5,282 nt of DNA, taken from NCBI GenBank assembly GCA_025929005.1, contig JAICND010000136.1:1-5282 (forward strand), in the 5' to 3' direction. Positions 1 through 5,282 of the stretch are shown here, in pieces. The position numbers and the translations under genes were made by a program. A model generated the notes under the pieces. It was not told the origin of the DNA and made no database searches. It saw only the letters and a list, made by a program, of their open reading frames with translations. Every line of letters begins with the position of its first letter. Position 1 is the stretch's first letter. This stretch comes from Acidimicrobiia bacterium. Lineage in GTDB: Bacteria; Actinomycetota; Acidimicrobiia; Spongiisociales; ZC4RG35.

Positions 1-195
1 GAGCCATTGGATCAAGAAGGGATCGTTGAAGCCGAGAGCTTCGCGGATGTTTTCCCTGACCTCAGCCGGCAGGGTTAGCGGCAGTTGGGAGGTGGGATCG
101 CCGGGAGCGAGATCGAGGATGGCGAAGATAATCAGGCTGATCACGATCAGGGTGGGGATCGCGAACAGAGTCCGGCGGAGGATGTATTGCGCCAT
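1..195 (-). CDS. DppB/OppB-type ABC transporter permease, N-terminal fragment
   Basis: This is the first 65 codons of an inner-membrane permease of a peptide/nickel-type ABC importer; the rest lies beyond the left edge. The protein begins MAQYILRRTLFAIPTLIVIS, a short basic N-terminus followed by one hydrophobic membrane segment at about residues 9-29. After it come LAPGDP (residues 29-34) and LGFNDPFLIQWL (54-65). The RR..F.IPTL start, the L.PGDP turn and the LG..DP....W stretch are the usual opening of DppB/OppB family members. An in-frame TAG lies two codons upstream, so the ATG at 195-193 is the earliest possible start. Its ribosome site is weak: AGGAA lies 12 nt away. It follows the binding-protein gene by 105 nt with a hairpin in between, and is probably in the same operon. 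Family assignment is firm; substrate is unknown. Full-length relatives have about 310-340 residues, so roughly four fifths of the protein is missing. Confidence 0.9.
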   Translation of the reverse strand, partial: MAQYILRRTLFAIPTLIVISLIIFAILDLAPGDPTSQLPLTLPAEVRENIREALGFNDPFLIQWL

Positions 196-230
196 GGCCT
201 AATCGAGTTCCTGGTTGTGATCGGAAATGA

Positions 231-268
231 CAAGAGCGCCTTCCAGGCAGACCTGGAAGGCGCTCTTG
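231..268 (-). terminator. Perfect 17-bp inverted repeat between binding protein and permease
   Basis: Bases 231-247 and 252-268 are exact reverse complements around a 4-nt loop (248-251), with no mismatch in 17 pairs. In the minus-strand transcript the hairpin starts 32 nt after the binding-protein stop and ends 35 nt before the permease start. The sequence after it is TCATTTCCGA, so there is no proper run of U. It is therefore not a textbook intrinsic terminator. It more likely acts as a partial terminator or as a 3' stabiliser of the binding-protein message. Such hairpins after binding-protein genes are known from other ABC importer operons, where the binding protein is needed in excess over the permeases. 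That role is inferred here. Confidence 0.75.
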
Positions 269-300
269 GTAGTCATGTTTCTATCTGTTCCAGTGGCTAG

Positions 301-2109
301 CTAGCTGCGGGTCCACTCTTCGATGTTCCAGTACTCGGAGTCCCAGCCGTTGAGTTCACCGACTCCCTGGATCGAGGTGGCGAACGCCGACGGGCTGCCT
401 CGGAAGATCAACGGGACGACCGCTCCACTCGAGACCACCAGGTCGTTCAGTTGAATGACGAGGTCATTTCGGGCGGGGTCGTCTAGAGCCGTGCCTTCCA
501 GTTCAGCCTGAAGAGCGTCGTACTCCTCACTGGCCCAGCGTGGCATGTTGTTCCCAGACCAGGCGGTATCAGGGGTGGGGATTTGGTCAGTCGTGTACCC
601 CACCATGTAGCTCTGGGGGTCGGGGCTGGTCGCTCCGTTGGTGAACATCTCGATGTCCGAATAGAACTTCCAGATGCAGGCGTCGCTGGCACAGGTGCCA
701 TCGAAGAAGAGACCGGCATCCTCGTTCCTCATGTTGGCGACCACGCCGATTTCTGCCCAATAGCTCTCGATCAGGGCCTGGTTCGACTGCCGCACCGCAT
801 TGGTAGAGGTGACGACGTCGAACTCGAGAGGAATGCCATTCCATTCACGAACGCCGTCACCGTCGGAGTCGACGGCTCCAATCTCGTCGAGAAGGGCATT
901 GGCTCCCTCGATGTCCTGGGTCAAGCACCAGTCCAAATTGGTCGACGCCGGCTCCGAGGGCCAGATGTTGCAGGTGGGAACGCCCGCCGGGCCGTAGCCC
1001 ACCGCCACCAACTCGTCCCGGTTGATCGCCATGGAGAGGGCCCTGATCAAGTCAGGGTTCTCGTAGAAGACTGGGTGGGTGTTGGTTCCGTCGCCCGTGT
1101 AGACCGAGCGATCGCCGTCATCGGCAGGATCGGTCATGTTGAAGTTGAGATGCTCGACGTTCGACGTGAATGCCGTTAGCACCACACCGTTGCCCGCTGC
1201 TTCCATCGGGGCGACGATCTCAGGAGCTACCTGGAGGTTCCAGGCGTAGTCGCCCTCGCCGATCTCGAGAACCGATCGGGCCGTTGCTTCGGCATCACCC
1301 CCGCCCTCGATGGTGACGGTGCCGAAGAACGGCTTGCCCTCGGGAATCCCCCGATAGTTCGGGTTCATCTCATAGGTCACGACGTCCTCCGGAACCAGTT
1401 CCGTAACCACATATGGGCCAGTACCTACCGGAGAGAAGTTCTGCTCGGTGCAGGCGGCGGCGCCAGCGCCGACGCAGTCTTGGAACTGAGCCCGCTGGAT
1501 CACGGGATATTGGTAGTTGACGAAGTGGATGAATGGGAAGGGCTGCGGCTCGATGAAGTTGATCGTGACGGTCTGGTCGTCAACGGCCACAACGCTCTCG
1601 ACGGTTGTGAAGTCCGACGTGCATCCGGTTTCCTCGTTCGAGCAATACTCCCAGCTGAAGACGACATCGTCAGCAGTGAACGGGGTTCCGTCCGACCACA
1701 ACACACCTTCTTTCAGCGTCCAGGTGATGGAGCTGAAGTCCTCGGCGATGCCACCATTTTCCTGGGTGGGTATTTCGGCGGCCAGAGCTGGGACCAACTC
1801 ACCGGCTGGGCTCCACTCGGCCAAGGGTTCGAGAACGAGCGATCCCGCCAGTAGGTCCTTGGTTCCCGTCGACAGATAGGAGTTGGCCTGGGAGGGTCCC
1901 TGCCATTGGAAGGCGAGGAAGTCGCCACCCTGGCCAGCCTCTCCGGTTGTCGGGGCTGCTGTGGTATCGGTGGGGGCTGCGGTAGTGGCTGCTCCATCCG
2001 AGGTCGTTGCGGTTCCTCCATCGGCGGTCGTGTCGGTGGTGCCGGTTGCACAGGCCGCGAGGAAAAGCGCAAAGGCCGCGAACAAGCTCAGCCATTGCCA
2101 TCGTTTCAT
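301..2109 (-). CDS. Family 5 extracellular solute-binding lipoprotein (peptide/nickel-type ABC importer)
   Basis: This 602-residue protein would capture the substrate outside the membrane and hand it to the permeases. Residues 1-20 form a lipoprotein signal peptide (MKRW, hydrophobic core 7-17, lipobox LAAC with Cys20). Residues 21-63 are a Thr/Ala/Gly/Asp-rich linker, a style common in actinobacterial lipoproteins. The SBP_bac_5 domain follows: LEPLAEW (93-99), ITWTLKEGVLWSDGTPFTAD (128-147, the family signature), PVGTGPY (227-233), ALSMAINRDEL (357-367) and the acidic loop DSDGDGVREWNG (414-425). Cysteines other than Cys20 occur as four close pairs: 156/163, 212/220, 380/395 and 473/478. 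The frame stays open 28 codons further upstream, but I chose the ATG at 2109 because it follows GGAGGAG by 8 nt and starts the signal peptide. At 602 residues it is at the long end for the family, largely through the linker. Ligand is not deducible; peptides are the default. Confidence 0.95.
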   Translation of the reverse strand: MKRWQWLSLFAAFALFLAACATGTTDTTADGGTATTSDGAATTAAPTDTTAAPTTGEAGQGGDFLAFQWQGPSQANSYLSTGTKDLLAGSLVLEPLAEWSPAGELVPALAAEIPTQENGGIAEDFSSITWTLKEGVLWSDGTPFTADDVVFSWEYCSNEETGCTSDFTTVESVVAVDDQTVTINFIEPQPFPFIHFVNYQYPVIQRAQFQDCVGAGAAACTEQNFSPVGTGPYVVTELVPEDVVTYEMNPNYRGIPEGKPFFGTVTIEGGGDAEATARSVLEIGEGDYAWNLQVAPEIVAPMEAAGNGVVLTAFTSNVEHLNFNMTDPADDGDRSVYTGDGTNTHPVFYENPDLIRALSMAINRDELVAVGYGPAGVPTCNIWPSEPASTNLDWCLTQDIEGANALLDEIGAVDSDGDGVREWNGIPLEFDVVTSTNAVRQSNQALIESYWAEIGVVANMRNEDAGLFFDGTCASDACIWKFYSDIEMFTNGATSPDPQSYMVGYTTDQIPTPDTAWSGNNMPRWASEEYDALQAELEGTALDDPARNDLVIQLNDLVVSSGAVVPLIFRGSPSAFATSIQGVGELNGWDSEYWNIEEWTRS

Positions 2110-2117
2110 TAAGTTGT

Positions 2118-2124
2118 CTCCTCC
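2118..2124 (-). promoter_or_regulatory. Ribosome binding site of the solute-binding protein gene
   Basis: The minus strand reads GGAGGAG here, 8 nt before the ATG at 2109-2107. It is the strongest ribosome site in the operon and decides the start against an in-frame ATG 28 codons further upstream. That longer start would add a basic stretch in front of the lipoprotein signal peptide. Confidence 0.85.
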
Positions 2125-2136
2125 ATAGAGAGTTCG

Positions 2137-2152
2137 TCCAACATATGTCGGA
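2137..2152. promoter_or_regulatory. Near-palindrome upstream of the binding-protein gene, possible operator
   Basis: The 16 bases TCCAACATATGTCGGA form an inverted repeat around a perfect ACATATGT core, with only the fourth pair (A/C) not matching. It ends 27 nt before the binding-protein start, inside the 131-nt gap after the DppF-type gene. Flanking GTTC and GAAC extend the symmetry if one extra base is allowed on the left. The size and symmetry suit a dimeric repressor or activator. A TATGTT within it, on the minus strand, could be a -10 element, but I see no convincing -35. Function is inferred. Confidence 0.3.
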
Positions 2153-2240
2153 ACACGCCTCCGTATGCCGGTCGGCGCCCGACAGAGAATCAACCGTACC
2201 AGCCTCGGACTCGATTAGCCCTGGTGGGAATCGATTTTGA

Positions 2241-3320
2241 CTATTCCGATTCGGTCAGGATCGGCCCCGACGAAGCCGTGGTCACTGAGGTATCGGGCGT
2301 TTCCTCGGCGAAGTGGCAGGCTACCCAGTGCCCGGATTCGAGCTGACGCCACTCCGGTACCTCGGCCACACACAGCTCTTGGGCCATGGGGCAGCGAGTG
2401 TTGAAGGGACAGCCGGGCGGCGGATTGGCCGGGCTGGGGATGTCGCCCTGCAAAATTACCCGCCGGCGGACGGCCTCGAGCTGGGGATCGGGCACCGGCA
2501 CCGCTGATAGGAGTGCCCGGGTATAGGGATGTTTAGGACGGGTGTAGAGGCGGTTGCACTCGGCCAGTTCCATGATCCGGCCCAAATACATCACCGCTAC
2601 TCGATCGGCGATGTGGCGGATCATCGACAGGTCGTGAGAGATGAAAAGGTACGTGAGACTGAGGAGATCCTGCAGGTTCTCGAGCAGGTTGACTACCTGA
2701 GCCTGGATCGACACGTCGAGGGCGGCGATAGGCTCGTCGCAGACGATGAAGTCGGGATTGAGAGCGATCGCCCGGGCGATGCCGATCCGCTGTCGCTGAC
2801 CACCAGAAAACTCGTGGGGATAACGGTTGGCGTGCTTGGGAGCGAGACCGACCAAACCAAGGAGCTCATCGACTCTCTCATCTCGGTCGTCGCCGTTGCC
2901 TTGGTCGTGTTCACGCAACGGCTCGGAGATAATCGAGCTCACCGTCATCCGGGGGTTGAGCGAGGCGTGGGGATCCTGGAAAACCATTTGCATCTGCGGG
3001 CGCAAGCGCCGCATATCTCCGGGAGAAAGAACCGAAAGGTCCTGGCCCTCGAAAGTGACGCTCCCGGAGGTGGCTTTGTCGAGTTGGAGAATTACCCGGC
3101 CGGTGGTCGACTTGCCAGAGCCGCTTTCCCCAACCAGACCCAGGGTCTCGCCCCGGTAGATGTCAAAGGTCACCCCGTCGACGGCTTTGACCGATCCGAC
3201 CTGACGCCGAAACACGCCTTGCATGATCGGAAAGTGCTTTTTCAGGTCCGTGACGCTGACGAGGACTTCACGAGCAGACTTCACGGCGGCGGCACCGTTA
3301 CCCGGTACGTCAGGAGGCAT
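2241..3320 (-). CDS. DppF/OppF-type ABC transporter ATPase
   Basis: This 359-residue cytoplasmic ATPase would power the importer as one half of a heterodimer with the upstream DppD-type protein. Visible motifs are Walker A GESGSGKS (64-71), Q-loop FQDPHASLNP (Gln115), signature FSGGQ (171-175), Walker B FIVCDEP (191-197, Asp195, Glu196), D-loop ALD (200-202) and H-loop His229. The HPYT and VPVPDP stretch of the oligopeptide C-terminal domain follows (about 264-279). Cys304, 310, 317 and 335 end the protein in a C-x5-C-x6-C-x17-C pattern. The frame is open about 98 codons further upstream, but that part only overlaps the DppD-type gene and looks non-native. The ATG at 3320 has AAGAGG 7 nt ahead and gives a normal family length. 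It overlaps the previous gene by 11 nt, suggesting coupled translation. A short tail rich in Thr and Ser follows the last cysteine. Confidence 0.96.
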   Translation of the reverse strand: MPPDVPGNGAAAVKSAREVLVSVTDLKKHFPIMQGVFRRQVGSVKAVDGVTFDIYRGETLGLVGESGSGKSTTGRVILQLDKATSGSVTFEGQDLSVLSPGDMRRLRPQMQMVFQDPHASLNPRMTVSSIISEPLREHDQGNGDDRDERVDELLGLVGLAPKHANRYPHEFSGGQRQRIGIARAIALNPDFIVCDEPIAALDVSIQAQVVNLLENLQDLLSLTYLFISHDLSMIRHIADRVAVMYLGRIMELAECNRLYTRPKHPYTRALLSAVPVPDPQLEAVRRRVILQGDIPSPANPPPGCPFNTRCPMAQELCVAEVPEWRQLESGHWVACHFAEETPDTSVTTASSGPILTESE

Positions 3321-4311
3321 TTCGGGGCCTCTTGTTGTCCATGTCCCACCAGCAGGCGGTGGCGTGGCTTTCCGAGATCGAAATGAGCGGTGGATTCTCC
3401 TCCCGGCAGCGATCGAAGACGTAGGGGCACCGGGGGGCGAAGGGGCAACTGGTCGGCTTCTCGTAGAGGTTCGGAGGCTGGCCCTTGATGTTGACGAGCT
3501 TTGAACCCTTCTGATCGAGGCGGGGGATTGAGCCGAGCAGACCCTCGGTGTACGGATGCTGCGGATTGGCGTAGAGCTCGGCCACCGGTGCCTCTTCGAC
3601 GATGAGACCCCCATACATGACCAAGACTCGGTCGGCCAAGCCGGCGATGACCCCGAGGTCGTGGGTGATCCAGATGACGGCGGTATTCAGCTTCTCTCGG
3701 AGATCGCGGATCAGCTCGATGATCTGAGCTTGGATGGTTACGTCGAGTGCCGTCGTGGGCTCGTCGGCGATCAGAACCCTGGGCGAGCAGGCCAGGGACA
3801 TCGCGATCATGACTCGTTGCCGCATACCGCCCGAGAGCTCGTGGGGATAGGAGTCGAGGCGCTTTTTCGCCCCCGGGATTCCCACCAGCTTGAGCAATTC
3901 GATGGCTCGCTCCTCCCGACCCTTGTCGGAGAGATCGGTGTGAATCTGCAGCGACTCCATGATCTGGTAGCCGATGGTCAACACCGGATTAAGCGAGGTC
4001 AGGGGATCCTGGAAGATGAAGCCGATCCGCCCACCCCGGACCGTGCGCAGCTCGTCGACCTCCATCGTGATCAGGTCCCGGCCCTCGAACATCGCCTGGC
4101 CCGAGACGATCTCGCCCGGCGGGATCGGGATCAGGCGCAAAAGCGACATCATCGTCACGCTCTTCCCCGAGCCGCTTTCTCCGACGACGCCGAGGAACTC
4201 GCCCTTGTTGAGGACGAAACTCACCCCGTTGATGGCATGAACGGTTCCGTCCTGGGTGTGGAACTGGGTTTGCAGATCCTTGACTTCAAGGATGGGATTG
4301 GGGTTGGTCAC
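3310..4311 (-). CDS. DppD/OppD-type ABC transporter ATPase
   Basis: This 333-residue ATPase is the first gene of the operon as seen here and the partner of the DppF-type protein. Motifs in order are Walker A GESGSGKS (44-51), Q-loop FQDPLTSLNP (Gln101), signature LSGGM (159-163), Walker B VLIADEP (179-185, Asp183, Glu184), D-loop ALD (188-190) and H-loop His217. The oligopeptide C-terminal domain begins near HPYTEGLLGSIP (252-263). LSGGM and the PHELSGGMRQRV context fit DppD/OppD, whereas the neighbour's FSGGQ fits DppF/OppF. Cys289, 295, 302 and 320 have the same C-x5-C-x6-C-x17-C spacing as in the partner, a pattern linked to a [4Fe-4S] cluster in studied family members. The start is GTG at 4311: an in-frame TAG at 4359-4357 closes the frame with no other start codon between. 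AAGGA lies only 2 nt ahead, so initiation may be weak. Relatives of similar length are typical. Confidence 0.96.
   Translation of the reverse strand: MTNPNPILEVKDLQTQFHTQDGTVHAINGVSFVLNKGEFLGVVGESGSGKSVTMMSLLRLIPIPPGEIVSGQAMFEGRDLITMEVDELRTVRGGRIGFIFQDPLTSLNPVLTIGYQIMESLQIHTDLSDKGREERAIELLKLVGIPGAKKRLDSYPHELSGGMRQRVMIAMSLACSPRVLIADEPTTALDVTIQAQIIELIRDLREKLNTAVIWITHDLGVIAGLADRVLVMYGGLIVEEAPVAELYANPQHPYTEGLLGSIPRLDQKGSKLVNIKGQPPNLYEKPTSCPFAPRCPYVFDRCREENPPLISISESHATACWWDMDNKRPRNAS
3328..3333 (-). promoter_or_regulatory. Ribosome binding site of the DppF-type ATPase gene
   Basis: AAGAGG on the minus strand lies 7 nt before the ATG at 3320-3318, still inside the end of the DppD-type gene. It supports this start over the much longer open frame upstream. 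Together with the 11-nt gene overlap it suggests that the two ATPases are made in a coupled way. Confidence 0.65.
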
Positions 4312-4576
4312 TGTCCTTGGCGCTTTCTGTGCGAGGCAGCGTATCCCTTTGCCGCGCTATTCGGCGGAGGAAGTGACGAGCTTGTCCCAGACGTTTGTGC
4401 TCCGCCATGTCGATGACGGTGTAGCCCCAGACCCCTCGTCGGCATTGCGCCGTAGAATCGAGTCGTCGACCGAAGGGTGGCTAGGGTTCAGCCGCTTTTG
4501 CGGAAGGGTCCGAGCGCCACAGAAAGCCCGCCGTTGGGCCCGCACCTCATCGGATAAAAGCCTCGAGGGGATAGGC

Positions 4577-4597
4577 CGGCACGAGAGACGCGTGCCG
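4577..4597 (+). promoter_or_regulatory. Short hairpin directly ahead of the EamA ribosome site
   Basis: CGGCACG (4577-4583) and CGTGCCG (4591-4597) pair perfectly around a 7-nt loop. The stem ends 4 nt before the AGGAGG ribosome site, so in the leader of the EamA transcript it could affect access of the ribosome. There is no U run after it, so it is not a terminator. A role in control is inferred only from position. Confidence 0.35.
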
Positions 4598-4601
4598 ATC
4601 T

Positions 4602-4607
4602 AGGAGG
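4602..4607 (+). promoter_or_regulatory. Ribosome binding site of the EamA transporter gene
   Basis: A perfect AGGAGG lies 5 nt before the TTG at 4613. An in-frame TAG at 4601-4603 overlaps it, so no start further upstream is possible in this frame. This site and that stop together fix TTG as the start codon. Confidence 0.85.
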
Positions 4608-4612
4608 AACAG

Positions 4613-5282
4613 TTGGGGAACGGAAGACTTTCCCGTCGCCGAGCCAGAGCGATCGCGCTCCTGGTGACCTTTCTTTGGAGCTCTTCGTGGATACTTATCC
4701 GCTGGGGGTTGGACGACGAGACTTTGGAGCCGATCACCTTTGCCGCACTTCGATATGGCCTTGCCTTTGTCGCCCTTATCGTCCTGGTCCTCAGTCGGTC
4801 GCCTTATCGAGCTCAGGTGAGGAGCCTCGATCGACGTGCCTGGCGCGAGATCGGACTCCTCGGTCTGGTCTTTTACGCCGTGACCCAGGGCGCCCAGTTC
4901 GTGGCGATTGATAGCCAGCCGGCGGCTACCTCGAGTCTGGTCCTCTCCTTAACTCCGCTGCTGGTCACGGCGACGGCGTCCCGATCATTGTCCGAGATAC
5001 CCCAACGCCGCCAGATCGCCGGAGCGGTGCTCGTGGCGCTGGGAGCCTGGTCGTACTTCACTGGTCAGTTGGGGGCGACCGTTCTGGGAATGGTGGCGGC
5101 CCTGATTGGCTTGGGAGGCAATACCGTCAGCACTCTTCTCGGGCGTCGGGTGAACAGGGAGACGGCGGTGGCGTCTGTGGTCGTCACCGCCCTCAGCATG
5201 GCCATCGGATCGCTCGTCCTCGTCCTTCTCGGGTTGGCGATCGAAGGGGTGCCGGGGGTTTCAGGGGCGGGCTGGGCGATCA
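4613..5282 (+). CDS. EamA-family (drug/metabolite transporter) membrane protein, C-terminus cut off
   Basis: The first 223 residues of a multi-pass inner-membrane transporter of the DMT superfamily are present; full-length members have about 280-310 residues and ten membrane segments. The start is TTG with a perfect AGGAGG 5 nt ahead, and an in-frame TAG rules out earlier starts. A basic N-terminus (RLSRRRARA, 5-13) is followed by hydrophobic segments at roughly 12-31, 41-61, 79-98, 104-123, 133-150, 154-177 and 186-210. Family marks are LWSSSWILIRWGL (21-33), P-x4-AALRYGLA (40-51) in the second segment, and SSLVLSLTPLLVTATASRSL then E (107-127) ending the fourth, which match the first EamA repeat. 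The second repeat starts near residue 154. It is transcribed away from the importer operon, so no shared function follows. Members export or import amino acids, nucleosides or other metabolites; the substrate here cannot be told. Confidence 0.9.
   Translation, partial: MGNGRLSRRRARAIALLVTFLWSSSWILIRWGLDDETLEPITFAALRYGLAFVALIVLVLSRSPYRAQVRSLDRRAWREIGLLGLVFYAVTQGAQFVAIDSQPAATSSLVLSLTPLLVTATASRSLSEIPQRRQIAGAVLVALGAWSYFTGQLGATVLGMVAALIGLGGNTVSTLLGRRVNRETAVASVVVTALSMAIGSLVLVLLGLAIEGVPGVSGAGWAI

Larger units (their letters stand above)
4312..4612. other. Divergent intergenic region between importer operon and EamA gene
   Basis: These 301 bases should carry the promoters for both the minus-strand operon and the plus-strand EamA gene. 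I find no convincing coding sequence: the open frames across it lack recognisable motifs and ribosome sites. No clear -35/-10 pair stands out on either strand. The best fragments are GATAAA on the plus strand (4553-4558), about 60 nt before the EamA start, and TACGCT on the minus strand (4343-4338), 26 nt before the DppD-type start. Both lack a good -35 partner. Small symmetric elements are CCGC-TTTT-GCGG (4492-4503), the 8-bp palindrome CCTCGAGG (4561-4568) and the 7-bp hairpin at 4577-4597. No tRNA or known riboswitch core is recognisable. Confidence 0.6.

Noticed and set aside
85..300. 71-codon plus-strand open frame across the left edge
   Set aside because: It overlaps the permease N-terminus and the intercistronic hairpin in antisense. 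Its composition is that of a shadow frame and it has no supporting motif.
296..305. GCTAGCTAGC palindrome at the binding-protein stop codon
   Set aside because: Ten symmetric bases made of a tandem CTAG; it overlaps the stop codon and can arise by chance, with nothing else around it to suggest a site.
583..1179. 198-codon plus-strand open frame inside the binding-protein gene
   Set aside because: It is antisense to a clearly real family 5 binding protein, has no recognisable domain, and is the expected shadow of a GC-rich gene.
2171..2183. GTCGG-CGC-CCGAC small inverted repeat after the DppF-type gene, as a possible terminator
   Set aside because: Only five pairs with a 3-nt loop and no U run on the minus strand; too weak to call.
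2529..4416. Two long plus-strand open frames (2529-3386 and 3556-4416) that resemble each other in places
   Set aside because: They lie antisense to the two paralogous ATPase genes in the same relative frame. Their mutual similarity only mirrors that of the ATPases, and neither shows a known motif or a good ribosome site.
4357..4545. 62-codon minus-strand open frame ahead of the DppD-type gene
   Set aside because: It has no ribosome site or familiar motif and ends in the TAG that closes the DppD frame; it is most likely part of the non-coding divergent region.
4484..4612. Possible riboswitch in the EamA leader
   Set aside because: The leader contains a few short stems but I could not match any conserved core of a known riboswitch class; a covariance-model search would be needed to say more.

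Overview
The window holds the main part of an ABC importer operon of the peptide/nickel (Dpp/Opp, PepT) family on the minus strand. A divergently oriented drug/metabolite (EamA) transporter gene follows on the plus strand and runs off the right end. Several traits fit a high-GC actinobacterium, and an Acidimicrobiia-like lineage is my best guess. These traits are the GC-rich DNA with long antisense shadow frames, GTG and TTG start codons beside strong GGAGG-type ribosome sites, and a binding lipoprotein whose lipobox cysteine is followed by a long Thr/Ala/Gly/Asp linker. The lineage is inference from style; no marker gene is present.

Layout, in the direction of minus-strand transcription (right to left): 4311-3310 is a DppD/OppD-type ATPase with a GTG start. 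3320-2241 is a DppF/OppF-type ATPase that overlaps it by 11 nt. A 131-nt gap with a near-palindrome and a strong ribosome site comes next. 2109-301 is a family 5 solute-binding lipoprotein. A 105-nt gap with a perfect 17-bp inverted repeat follows. 195-1 is the N-terminus of a DppB/OppB-type permease cut by the window edge. The gene order is D-F-A-B; the expected second permease (C) would lie beyond position 1. Region 4312-4612 separates the operon from the plus-strand EamA gene (4613 onward, TTG start).

How it works: the lipoprotein captures a substrate outside the membrane and delivers it to a permease pair. The two non-identical ATPases drive import. Both ATPases end in the same C-x5-C-x6-C-x17-C cysteine pattern in the oligopeptide C-terminal domain, consistent with iron-sulfur clusters. 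The substrate cannot be read from the sequence; di- or oligopeptides are the default for the family. The EamA protein is an independent multi-pass transporter of unknown substrate.

I found no RNA gene, insertion sequence, CRISPR array, phage gene or unknown system. The less ordinary items are small: the intercistronic hairpin, the operator-like palindrome before the binding-protein gene, the four close cysteine pairs in the binding protein, and the hairpin just ahead of the EamA ribosome site.
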